The translations under genes were made by a program, and so were the position numbers. This document shows, piece by piece, positions 22,663-30,967 of a DNA stretch of 36,974 nt. The notes under the pieces were generated by a model, which was not told where the DNA came from, did no database searches, and saw only the letters and a list, made by a program, of their open reading frames with translations. The DNA is from JAMCTM01 sp023473545 (GTDB taxonomy: Bacteria > Patescibacteriota > Microgenomatia > Levybacterales > UBA12049), in the NCBI GenBank assembly GCA_023473545.1, contig JAMCXO010000011.1, positions 1 to 36,974 on the forward strand, in the 5' to 3' direction. Each line of letters starts with the position of its first letter. Positions within the stretch are counted from its first letter, which is position 1.

Positions 22663-24110
22663 GTAAATTCGGGAAATCCTTCTTGCGCCAGTTTCCTAAA
22701 CTCCTTAAACGTTGAGGCTGTCTCCATGAGCCGATTAAGTTTTTCCCTAAAACCGCTTTTTGTCTCGTAATTTTTTACCAAGGAAAGCCGTGTTTTTTCC
22801 AGGTCAATTTTGTCAATTTTTCCAAGCCAAATGAGGGAGGCTATCATTATTTGGACAGGAACAGGGACACTGATATAGCCTATCTGGTTAAAAAAACGCG
22901 TCAGATTTTGTCCCCGCGAAATCATCTCCCGAATGTCCGAAGACAGCTCCGTTTGAAACCGCATAAACCGGCGGGCGTACTCATACTGTTTTAATAAACG
23001 CAGAAGTTCGTAACCGGTATCTCTTAGCAGGTCCGATTGGGTTTGGCGCCCCACCCGGGTTACCGAGAGAAAGATATTGATTGGAGGCCGTCTTCCGGCA
23101 AAGTACTGCTCTGCGTCAAAGTAGATGTGGCCGTCGGTCATGGACATGAGGTTTGTTTGGATATAACCGGTAAGGTCTCCTCCGGTGCTTTCGGCTACAG
23201 GCAGACAGGTTAAGGTTACCTGATTGCCGTTAATCAGAAACGATCCTGCCCTTTCCATGAGCTTTGACTGGACATGAAAAATGTCTCCCGGATAGCTTTC
23301 GCGCCCTGGAAGGCTGTTGGCCAAAAGGGCGATTTCCCGATAGTATTTGGCGTGCATAGTTAAATCATCGAGTATCAATAGGCTGTCCCGTCCCATGTCC
23401 CGGAAATACTCGGCAATGGCCATGGCCGTGTAGGGCGCCAGATAGACCTCGCCCGGACTGGCGTATGAGTCGGCCGCGACAATAATGCAGTTGTCCATTA
23501 CGCCTTTTTTAAGCAAAAAGGCATCGGTTTCCTTTATGGCGTTTTTCCGTTTGCCAATGGCGGCGTAAATACACACGGTGCCGCGTTTTGCCTGAGAAAG
23601 CATAGTCGAAAGGAGAAAATGGGTTTTGCCCGACTGCCTGTCTCCGATAACAAGCTCTCTCTGACCAAATCCCAAAGGGAGCAAAAGGTCAACAACGGAA
23701 ATGCCTGTTTCCAAAAAGCTGGAGATGCGCGACCTTTGTCCAATGCCCAAAGGGGGAGCTTCGATTGCCCGTTTTTCCGGAACAAAACTTTTCTGCCGTC
23801 TGGTGGTGAGGGAATGTCCCAGGGTATTAATCATGTGTCCCAAGAGCCCCTCTCCTGCTGAAATACTTAAGGGTACACCGGTTCGGGCCGCTTTTGTTTT
23901 TGACTTAAGGGGGGATCGGGACAAGGCCAAAACCCAGGCTCCGTCTCGGTCAAGGGCCATAACCTGTCCGTGGGTTTCGTTTTCAAAGGTTACGCCTTCG
24001 CCAATCTTGGCTCCGCTAAGTCCGGAAATTCGTATCAGAAACTCGTTTGTTTGGGTAATTTCTCCCACTTCTCCTATTTTTTCGATGCAGTAAGCAAATG
24101 AATGTACCAT
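22659..24110 (-). CDS. F1-type ATPase alpha subunit lacking the delta-binding N-terminus
   Basis: 483 aa. P-loop GDRQSGKT (156-163, the alpha form G-D-R-Q-T-G-K-T) and the arginine finger R352 in 'SVTRVGRQTQ' are kept, so it can complete the catalytic sites on beta. The protein starts directly at the crown beta-barrel ('EKIGEVGEITQTNEFLIRISGL'); the ~25-residue N-terminal helix that in normal alpha binds the delta subunit and peripheral stalk is absent. This agrees with the missing delta and b genes. The linker 'YAAIGKRKNAIKET' matches 'YVAIGQK-x-S-x-V'. It follows the c-like gene by 2 nt and overlaps gamma by 4 nt. Confidence 0.92.
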   Translation of the reverse strand: MVHSFAYCIEKIGEVGEITQTNEFLIRISGLSGAKIGEGVTFENETHGQVMALDRDGAWVLALSRSPLKSKTKAARTGVPLSISAGEGLLGHMINTLGHSLTTRRQKSFVPEKRAIEAPPLGIGQRSRISSFLETGISVVDLLLPLGFGQRELVIGDRQSGKTHFLLSTMLSQAKRGTVCIYAAIGKRKNAIKETDAFLLKKGVMDNCIIVAADSYASPGEVYLAPYTAMAIAEYFRDMGRDSLLILDDLTMHAKYYREIALLANSLPGRESYPGDIFHVQSKLMERAGSFLINGNQVTLTCLPVAESTGGDLTGYIQTNLMSMTDGHIYFDAEQYFAGRRPPINIFLSVTRVGRQTQSDLLRDTGYELLRLLKQYEYARRFMRFQTELSSDIREMISRGQNLTRFFNQIGYISVPVPVQIMIASLIWLGKIDKIDLEKTRLSLVKNYETKSGFREKLNRLMETASTFKEFRKLAQEGFPEFT

Positions 24111-24112
24111 TT

Positions 24113-24892
24113 TTATATAGTTAAGATGACATAGGCCAGGAACAGCCCGGCCACAATCATAACAACAGTCAAGCCCACGTTAAAAGCAATGCCAATACTT
24201 ATCACCCTAGCTTTATAGGGATTTCGGCCCAAGGCCTCGATGCCTGTCTTGCCGAATCTTCCGAAATACAAAAAACCAAAGATAAACGAGGCCGCGGTAA
24301 CCGCCACAGCCAACAGGTAGCGCATTGAGGTCAGAGGACTTAAAAAAGGCGAGGAAACAGCGGTTTTTAAATAATTTAAAAGATTAATTCCGCGCTCATT
24401 GGAGACAGCCGTGTTATAGCCCGGCTTAAGGGCAACTAAAATCATGCCTGTTTGGCTGCCGGTGCCTTTGAACGGTTCAAGAGCCATTCCGATCATATAG
24501 CCGTTTTCATCCGCCTTCTGTCCGACTCCCGGAATTTTTGAGCTGGTGATAAAATTTCCTTTATTTATACCTCCGTTAATAGCGGACACCCTCACGTACA
24601 CCTCGCCCGAAGTGATTACCGGATACAAATTGGCAAAGGCCGTGTTTTTAAAGGAAACAGCCGGGTTTTCTACCACCACTCCGTAGATCGCCGGGTCATA
24701 GGCGGTACTGCTTAGAACATAGCCTTTCGGGACAGAAGAAATAATCGAGCCGTTCTCTATATTTTTTCCAAAAATCGGCAGGGAGTTGGCAATGCCGGAG
24801 GAGACCTGTCCTTTTGCGGATGGCGGATAAAAAAGGGCGTTTGCCAATAAACAAAAATATAAGAGAGGGAGCAAAAAAGATTTCTTTTTCAT
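24113..24892 (-). CDS. c-subunit-like membrane protein with exported N-terminal domain
   Basis: 259 aa in three parts. (1) Signal peptide, ~1-29 (MKKKSFLLPLLYFCLLANA...). (2) An exported domain, ~30-175, with 'NGSIISSVPKGYVLSS', 'YDPAIYGVVVENPAVSF', 'YPVITSGEVYVRVSAING', 'INKGNFITSSKIPGVGQKA' and 'GYMIGMALEPF'; this wording resembles a domain seen at the ends of fibre-type surface proteins. (3) A c-type helical hairpin, ~184-259, with cytoplasmic loop 'GIEALGRNPYKAR'. GRNP matches the conserved R-Q/N-P loop of c subunits that contacts gamma/epsilon. Aligning on P225, the position of the ion-binding Asp/Glu (18 residues on) is V243, and no acidic residue lies in either helix. Topology agrees with c: termini outside, loop inside. 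Normal c is ~75-90 aa. First gene of the operon. Confidence 0.8.
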   Translation of the reverse strand: MKKKSFLLPLLYFCLLANALFYPPSAKGQVSSGIANSLPIFGKNIENGSIISSVPKGYVLSSTAYDPAIYGVVVENPAVSFKNTAFANLYPVITSGEVYVRVSAINGGINKGNFITSSKIPGVGQKADENGYMIGMALEPFKGTGSQTGMILVALKPGYNTAVSNERGINLLNYLKTAVSSPFLSPLTSMRYLLAVAVTAASFIFGFLYFGRFGKTGIEALGRNPYKARVISIGIAFNVGLTVVMIVAGLFLAYVILTI

Positions 24893-25038
24893 ACGTTTTT
24901 TAATCCCTGGCCCTAATTTTATTGTGGGCTATTTTTAAATTCATGTCAACACCGCAAAAACCGCCCAAACTTGGACAAAACAGCTATTGACAAAGGAATA
25001 GCAAGTGTTATTGTAGATATATACCATTATAATAATAT
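24893..25038. promoter_or_regulatory. Divergent control region between the F1-like operon and the fibre gene
   Basis: Minus strand: TTGACA (24949-24944), 17 nt, CACAAT (24926-24921), for the ATPase operon, with a ~20-nt leader. Plus strand: TTGACA (24987-24992), 16 nt, TGtTATTGT (-10 at 25009-25014), with an alternative TATAAT at 25028-25033, for the fibre gene. A dyad GCTATT-N8-AATAGC (24983-24988 and 24997-25002) covers the fibre -35 box and is a candidate operator; the fibre's own MerR domain is one possible ligand. Confidence 0.55.
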
Positions 25039-28000
25039 ATGGACCTGCCCAAATTCTCCAGGATTATAAACATATCCGAAGCGGCCAGACTGCTTGGGAT
25101 TTCGACCAAAACACTGCGACGGTGGGAACGGGAGGGCAAAATAATTCCTTCAAGGACAGCGGGGGGGCAAAGAAGATACACCCTGAATCAAATTGAGAAT
25201 TTTAGAAACAGCACCTCAAAAAAAATAAGATACCGGGTTAAAATTAAAAGGATTAAGAGAATAATAAAAGGGAGATTAGGTCTAAGCAGAGGCCTTTTGT
25301 TAAGTCCGAAACAGAGGTTTCTTTTTGCCGGGGGATTTTCGCTTATTTTGCTTTTTGCGGCCTCTATCTTTTTTATATCGGGATTTTCTTCGCATCCCAA
25401 ACCCGCTCTTTTGGCAAAGAAGAATATCCCCCGTCAGGATTCGGCGGTACTTGGCGCTTCGATTATGAACCCGGGCTTTGTTTTTAGCGTTAATGTGCCG
25501 GCGGATTTTGGCTCTGATGCCCTGTTTGACAAAAATGTTAATATTAAAGGAGAGCTTACCGCTGCCAATATCATTAACTCCATAAAGCAGGGAACGGGGA
25601 TAAAGGTTGAGAACGGTCAGAACCCCACGGTTTCCAATACCGGCGTTTTGTCTTTGCAGGGCTCAACAGGCGCGCTTTCTCTAACAGCCGGTTCCGGGAT
25701 AACAATAAGCGGCCTAACTATCACAAATAGCGGCATTACCGCCTTAACGGCCGGCACAGGCATTTCTGTTTCGGGTTCAACTATTACCAATTCCGACACC
25801 GGCTCTTCCCAGGATATTTTTAAAAACATCGCGGTCTCGGGGCAAACCACCATTGCCGCTGGTTCAAACTCCGACACCCTTACCTTTGCCAGCGGCACCG
25901 GCATTGCCATTACCACCGATTCTACCAATAAAAAGCTTACCATTGCCTCGAGCCTTGCCGGCAACTGGCAAAGGGACGCGACTAACGGTTACGTGTATCT
26001 TGTCAATTCAACCGATAAAGTGGGCATAGGTACTTCTTTGCCCTCGACTGCCTTGGATGTTTCCGGCGCCTCAACCCTGGCGGGTTCGGTTGCACTCGGA
26101 GGAACATCAGCGGACAATATTACCTTTACCGGGAGATTGGCAAACGGCACCAGTATTCTTCCCGGCACCGATTTAGGCAGTGATTTGGGTTCGTCTTCGC
26201 ACCGCTTTAATAATGTATGGGCGGCAAATATAAACAGCAACAGCTCTCAGTCTTTTGCGGGGCAGACAACCTTTTCCTATGCGCCAACCTCAACTGCTAT
26301 TACCCAAGCCTCTGTTCTTATTAATCCCACGGCTCCTGTTACCAACGGCCAGCTTTTAGGGCTTGGGGTTGCCGGCTACCAAAGGGCCTTGATTGACGCG
26401 GAAGGGGATATAATTTTAGGCTATAACGGATTAACCTCGGCTCCTGTTACGGATTATCCTTTGACCATCTACGGCCATAACGCCGCCAATGTTTCCTACA
26501 TTGACACCTCGGGCAATGCCTACTTTGCCGGCAACCTCGGCATCGGCACCACCAATCCTTCCTCTTTCAGTCTCCAAACAGCAGGCAGTATCGGGCCTAA
26601 TGCAACCAATACCTATAACCTTGGCTCATCTTCTTTACAATGGGCAAATGTATACGGACAAACCTTTTACGCAAACGCAACAGCGGGTCAAACAGTTGCC
26701 TCTGCCTCCTGTATTACCTCCATAGGAGGAATTGTTACAGGAAGCGGTGCCTGTCCAGGAAGTTCTACTTCTCTTTACTGGAACCAGCAGTCAGGCGCTC
26801 TCTTTCCCAACAACTCAACAGTTGATCTTTTAGTTGGAGGCCAGGCAACCTCAAGTGCAAAGTTTGCCGTGCTCAATGTTAATTCGGGTACTCCTGTCGC
26901 ATCTGTTGCGGGAAATATGGTGCTTGGCTCCTCCGGAGGAACAACAAGAACCATTGGGGCAGAGGCCATGAATAACCTTCAGCTTGGTGACGCTAACACC
27001 GGAGGCATAGCCCTTGCCCCTGCCGGTTCAACCGCTCTCTTTGTGGCCAACGGGGGAAACGTGGGAGTGGGGACAAATAATCCTGTAGGGCAACTAAATG
27101 TACAAAGCAGTTCTTATCGGACAGGACAAACTGTTTTAAGCGATGGCGTAACCGGCGCCCCGCCATCGTATCCCAACAGCTTCAAACCATCGCTCACGGT
27201 ACAAACGAGTGAAGTTACTGGATCACGACCTCTGTTCTTTGGATATAACAACAGTGGTTCCTGGGCATCTTACCTGACAGCTGGGGCTTGCGGCACCTTC
27301 GATCAGATGTGTCTTGACATGGGTGATACCGCAGTTGCCTTTTACACTGCTCTTCAAAATCAAGGCAACACCTTAAATATTGGAGGCGGTTCATCCACGG
27401 ATGGAACATTCGCAGCCGTAGATATTATTCCCAACACTACCATAAGTGGAACATTGGGGGTTACAGGAGCAACTACCTTATCCTCAACCCTAGGAGTAAC
27501 AGGAGCTTCCACCTTTACAGGTCTTGCCACCTTTAATGGGGGGGCAACTATTGCATCAGGCCAAAACTTAACAGTCTCAGGCAGTGTAGCCTCTAACCTT
27601 ATCCCGTCTGTAACAGATACCTACAACCTTGGTTCCTCCTCTTTGGAGTGGAATAATATCTATGCGAAGAGTCTGATAGTCAATGGCGCAACCATTGCCA
27701 GTTATTGGCAAAGAGGGAATGGTGCTCTCTCTCCCACCAACATAACCGATGATTTCTTGCTTGGTGGAATCTCCACCCCATCAGCCAAGTTTGCTTTTCT
27801 TAATGTGGCAGGGGGGACACCAACCGCCAGTGTCTCCGGCAACCTTTCCCTGGCTGTGCCGACAACAGCGGGAGCAAACACACTTAATCTATTAAACAAC
27901 AGCTCATTAAATATCCAGAGAAGCCCTGGAGGAGACGCGGGCTTAACCTCCACTCTCTACCTTGGAAACGACGGCAACGTGGGAATTGGTACAACGGCAC

Positions 28001-30468
28001 CAACTTCTAATCTCACCCTTTATCAATCGGGAAGTGGCGCAGCAGCCGGATTTAGATTCACCGGTAATTCAATCGGCGGAGGTAATGGCGGAACCGGATT
28101 TTTGTATTCTCTTGGATATAACATCTCAAATAACAAGCAAATGTGGTATGGAGACCCTGATTATATTGGGAATAGCAACTCTTCTTTTATAAGGATTGTT
28201 AGTTTCAATGGTTATTCATACATTGATGCTGTAGATGGAGCAAATTCAGGAATAAAACCTCTTGTTCTTATGGGGGGCGGCGGTAATGTCGGGATTGGAA
28301 CCACAAATCCACTGGGGAAATTAGACATTGCCGGCGGGGCCGATGCCAACGGGAGTAATGACCAATACGACATTGCGCTTCAGTACCGTAGCGGTGGTTA
28401 TAGAGATAGAATAAGCAGCAGACACAATGGAAGTTCTACCTCCGGCAATGATATTGATTTTTACCTTTGGCACTACGGAGTTGATGCAGCTACAGCTATC
28501 GGCACCCTGCCGGTGATGACTCTACAGGGTAACGGTGGTGTGGCTATTGGTTCCAGTACAGGTTACGCAGCCAATGACAATGCTCCAGCTAACGGCTTGA
28601 TTGTTGCCGGCAACGTCGGTATCGGCACCACCGCTCCTCTTACGGCGCTTGATGTGGCAGGTTCCGCTTCGGAGTCGGGCAATCTTACCTTCAGGGGAAC
28701 CACAACTACCATTAACCAGCTAAACGGAGGAGCCTTGAATTTTCAAACTTCTCCAGGAGGGGATACGGGGCTTACCTCAAGGCTTTATATTGCCAATAAC
28801 GGCAGCGTCGGGATTGGCACAACGACGCCGGGGTATCCTTTAGTTGTTACAGGCGATATGGATGCTTACGCAAAAGGTCCGCTTTATATCCAGGGCACTC
28901 CCTACGGGTCTTACGGCACAGCATTTAATCTTGACGCGTCCGCTCAGTCCAATGGAAGGGTTTTTACTTTTATGGCCGGAGCCGGTTCGGCCTTCCTTCC
29001 CGGGGGTTTTGCTATTTATGATTCAACAGGCGGCGCCTACAGATTTTCGATTTCTTCGGCAGGAAATGTATTAATCGGTAATCTCACTTCTCAAGGACAA
29101 GTATCGGGCAGTCTTTTAGGTGTAAGGGGCAATCTTTCGGTAGGCTCTTCTTATTATTCAAGCGCGGCTCCAACCGATGGAATGATAGTCCAGGGCAGTG
29201 TGGGCATCGGTACCACCTCGCCTGTTGGGATTCTGAATGTGAACGGCGCTGTTACCGGCAAAGCGCTTTCAATTTTTAACGAAACAGGAGATCAGGCGCT
29301 TTTAACCGCCTCCTCTTCGGGAACCCCGGAGTTTACTGTTTACCATCATGGTTTAGCGGATGCTTCAGTCGGGGGTCTGGCAACAAAGGTGAACGCGGGG
29401 GTTGTTTCGGATTCAACCTTTTCCGATACCGCTCCCAACGGCACTATGGCTTTGGATTCAACCGACGGAAGAATTTACTTCCGCTACGCCGGCGCCTGGC
29501 ACTATGTGGCGCAAACCGCCGGTTTCCAGATACCCTCCCAGGAAGCCTTTAGCTTTACCTTCGGCAATTCAGCGCCCGGAAGTATAGGAAGTTTTGACAA
29601 GTCTAAGCCGCTTAAACCGGGGGATTTTCTTATTCCTTTTGTGGAAAAGGCCATGTCCGATGGAGCCCTGCACGGCTTGTACGCCAACTTTGCCGATGTA
29701 AGAGGCCAGCTCTTGTCTCCCGAGGACAGCGCGATTACTTCTCTCAAACAGCAGGTGGCCACCCTTTCCGGACTTTTAGATCAATCCCAAGCGACTCCAA
29801 GCGGAAGCCTTTCCAATACAGCCAATGTTTTGAATCTTAATGTTTTGGACAAAATGGTAGCTCAGGGCGCCGTTACCTTCCAAAGCGAGGTAGATTTTAA
29901 CGGCAATACTATTTTTAACAGCCTGGCGCGGTTTTTTAGCAATGTTATTTTTCACGGCGCGGTCAGCTTTGAAAAACCACCGACATTTAACTCGGATACA
30001 GGAGGCTATGCCACCATTAAAGCCGGGGCAGGAAGCGTTGATGTATCGTTTTCAACTCCTTATGATAAAGCGCCGATTGTTACCGCCTCTCCCATTTCCC
30101 AGGTTAAGCTTGACTGGTGGAGGATAACCAATATCACTTCCTCCGGCTTTACCATTGAGGTCTTTCCCCTCCAAGCCCAGGATGTTTCTTTTACCTGGAT
30201 AGCCTTGGCGGTTAATAACCCAACGACAACTGTTGGCAGTTCTGCCGGTTCCGGCCCTGTCTTAACCCCTTCCTCTTCTGTCCCGCCTGGTTCCGGTATG
30301 TCTTTGCCAACCGCTGTTCCAACTCCGACTCCGGCAAGCCCATCGGGTAAAACAGCTACTCTATCCGCTGTCCCGACCCCGACTTCTGCCCCAAGTCCTT
30401 CTCCTTCGCCAAGTCCTTTGCCGAGTAACGCTCCCATATCCAGTTCATCGGCCATGCCAAAGCCCTAA
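25039..30468 (+). CDS. Giant surface fibre with cytoplasmic MerR-type HTH and one membrane helix
   Basis: 1809 aa. Residues 8-57 are a MerR-type DNA-binding domain ('ISEAARLLGISTKTLRRWER', 'GGQRRYTLNQIENF'). Residues 58-93 are strongly basic, and 94-116 form a single membrane helix (N-in). Beyond it the chain is fibre-like: Gly/Thr/Ser/Asn-rich beta repeats, including eight VGIGTT-type units near residues 328, 500, 675, 981, 1084, 1193, 1257 and 1388, and three 'LGSSS-x2-(W/F)-x-N-x-(Y/W)' units. Then come a coiled-coil-like stretch with hydrophobic heptads (~1570-1600), a lectin-like beta-sandwich (~1650-1720, 'YDKAPIVTASPIS...WWRITNITSSGFTIEVFP') and a Pro/Ser/Thr tail. No S74 chaperone or LPxTG signal is visible. 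It diverges from the F1-like operon; a 154-aa membrane protein follows 19 bp on. Confidence 0.85.
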   Translation: MDLPKFSRIINISEAARLLGISTKTLRRWEREGKIIPSRTAGGQRRYTLNQIENFRNSTSKKIRYRVKIKRIKRIIKGRLGLSRGLLLSPKQRFLFAGGFSLILLFAASIFFISGFSSHPKPALLAKKNIPRQDSAVLGASIMNPGFVFSVNVPADFGSDALFDKNVNIKGELTAANIINSIKQGTGIKVENGQNPTVSNTGVLSLQGSTGALSLTAGSGITISGLTITNSGITALTAGTGISVSGSTITNSDTGSSQDIFKNIAVSGQTTIAAGSNSDTLTFASGTGIAITTDSTNKKLTIASSLAGNWQRDATNGYVYLVNSTDKVGIGTSLPSTALDVSGASTLAGSVALGGTSADNITFTGRLANGTSILPGTDLGSDLGSSSHRFNNVWAANINSNSSQSFAGQTTFSYAPTSTAITQASVLINPTAPVTNGQLLGLGVAGYQRALIDAEGDIILGYNGLTSAPVTDYPLTIYGHNAANVSYIDTSGNAYFAGNLGIGTTNPSSFSLQTAGSIGPNATNTYNLGSSSLQWANVYGQTFYANATAGQTVASASCITSIGGIVTGSGACPGSSTSLYWNQQSGALFPNNSTVDLLVGGQATSSAKFAVLNVNSGTPVASVAGNMVLGSSGGTTRTIGAEAMNNLQLGDANTGGIALAPAGSTALFVANGGNVGVGTNNPVGQLNVQSSSYRTGQTVLSDGVTGAPPSYPNSFKPSLTVQTSEVTGSRPLFFGYNNSGSWASYLTAGACGTFDQMCLDMGDTAVAFYTALQNQGNTLNIGGGSSTDGTFAAVDIIPNTTISGTLGVTGATTLSSTLGVTGASTFTGLATFNGGATIASGQNLTVSGSVASNLIPSVTDTYNLGSSSLEWNNIYAKSLIVNGATIASYWQRGNGALSPTNITDDFLLGGISTPSAKFAFLNVAGGTPTASVSGNLSLAVPTTAGANTLNLLNNSSLNIQRSPGGDAGLTSTLYLGNDGNVGIGTTAPTSNLTLYQSGSGAAAGFRFTGNSIGGGNGGTGFLYSLGYNISNNKQMWYGDPDYIGNSNSSFIRIVSFNGYSYIDAVDGANSGIKPLVLMGGGGNVGIGTTNPLGKLDIAGGADANGSNDQYDIALQYRSGGYRDRISSRHNGSSTSGNDIDFYLWHYGVDAATAIGTLPVMTLQGNGGVAIGSSTGYAANDNAPANGLIVAGNVGIGTTAPLTALDVAGSASESGNLTFRGTTTTINQLNGGALNFQTSPGGDTGLTSRLYIANNGSVGIGTTTPGYPLVVTGDMDAYAKGPLYIQGTPYGSYGTAFNLDASAQSNGRVFTFMAGAGSAFLPGGFAIYDSTGGAYRFSISSAGNVLIGNLTSQGQVSGSLLGVRGNLSVGSSYYSSAAPTDGMIVQGSVGIGTTSPVGILNVNGAVTGKALSIFNETGDQALLTASSSGTPEFTVYHHGLADASVGGLATKVNAGVVSDSTFSDTAPNGTMALDSTDGRIYFRYAGAWHYVAQTAGFQIPSQEAFSFTFGNSAPGSIGSFDKSKPLKPGDFLIPFVEKAMSDGALHGLYANFADVRGQLLSPEDSAITSLKQQVATLSGLLDQSQATPSGSLSNTANVLNLNVLDKMVAQGAVTFQSEVDFNGNTIFNSLARFFSNVIFHGAVSFEKPPTFNSDTGGYATIKAGAGSVDVSFSTPYDKAPIVTASPISQVKLDWWRITNITSSGFTIEVFPLQAQDVSFTWIALAVNNPTTTVGSSAGSGPVLTPSSSVPPGSGMSLPTAVPTPTPASPSGKTATLSAVPTPTSAPSPSPSPSPLPSNAPISSSSAMPKP

Positions 30469-30487
30469 GGCTTGGGAGGGATAAATA

Positions 30488-30952
30488 ATGCGCAATAAAC
30501 TGACAGACAGGATAAATCATCTAAAAGACAGCGATAGGCTAAAGAGTTTAAGAATTCTTGTTTATACCGGTTATACCAGGCTAAGGTTTTCCGCCGCCAG
30601 GAAGAAAATTTTATTAGGGGTTTCTATCCTCATCCTTTTTATTCTTGGTTTTGCCTTTTATTCGCGTCTCAGGTATCAAAAGAGCAGGGAATTTTCGCAA
30701 AGTCCAAAGGAAGCGGCAAGGCTTGAGAAACAGGCAATTCTGCCCAAACTTTCAAGACTTATTAAGCTTCCGGAAGGAGAACAGCCTTTAATCGCCACTG
30801 TGGTGCATGCCTCAAAACTAAGGCAGGAGCCATTTTTTAAGGATGCCAGAAACGGGGACAAGATCGTTATCTACATGAAGGCCCGTAAAGCCATTCTGTA
30901 TCGGCCCGGGGAAAATAAAATCATTAACTTTTCCAGCCTTAAGGAGAAATAG
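30488..30952 (+). CDS. Membrane-anchored 154-aa protein downstream of the fibre
   Basis: Basic cytoplasmic start (residues 1-40), one membrane helix at ~41-59 ('ILLGVSILILFILGFAFYS'), then an extracytoplasmic part with a helical segment and a small beta domain: 'PLIATVVHASKLRQEPFFKD', 'ARNGDKIVIYMKARKAILYRP' and 'NKIINFSSL'. I associate this small domain, with its 'F-F-x-(D/N)-A-x-N-G-D-K' block, with CPR envelope proteins of unknown function. GGGAGGGATAAATA precedes the ATG, a good Shine-Dalgarno, and the 19-bp gap suggests co-transcription with the fibre gene. It could anchor or assist the fibre; this is inferred from position only. Confidence 0.78.
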   Translation: MRNKLTDRINHLKDSDRLKSLRILVYTGYTRLRFSAARKKILLGVSILILFILGFAFYSRLRYQKSREFSQSPKEAARLEKQAILPKLSRLIKLPEGEQPLIATVVHASKLRQEPFFKDARNGDKIVIYMKARKAILYRPGENKIINFSSLKEK

Positions 30953-30967
30953 CTCAAGATCCGGGGT

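Noticed and set aside
20197..24892. Naming the operon as ordinary ATP synthase (atpEAGDC)
   Set aside because: Missing a, b and delta, the lost carboxylate in the c-like protein and its large exported domain make proton-driven synthesis untenable from this locus.
25039..30468. Prophage tail fibre gene
   Set aside because: The repeats are phage-like, but the protein has an HTH and membrane anchor and no phage structural genes are nearby.
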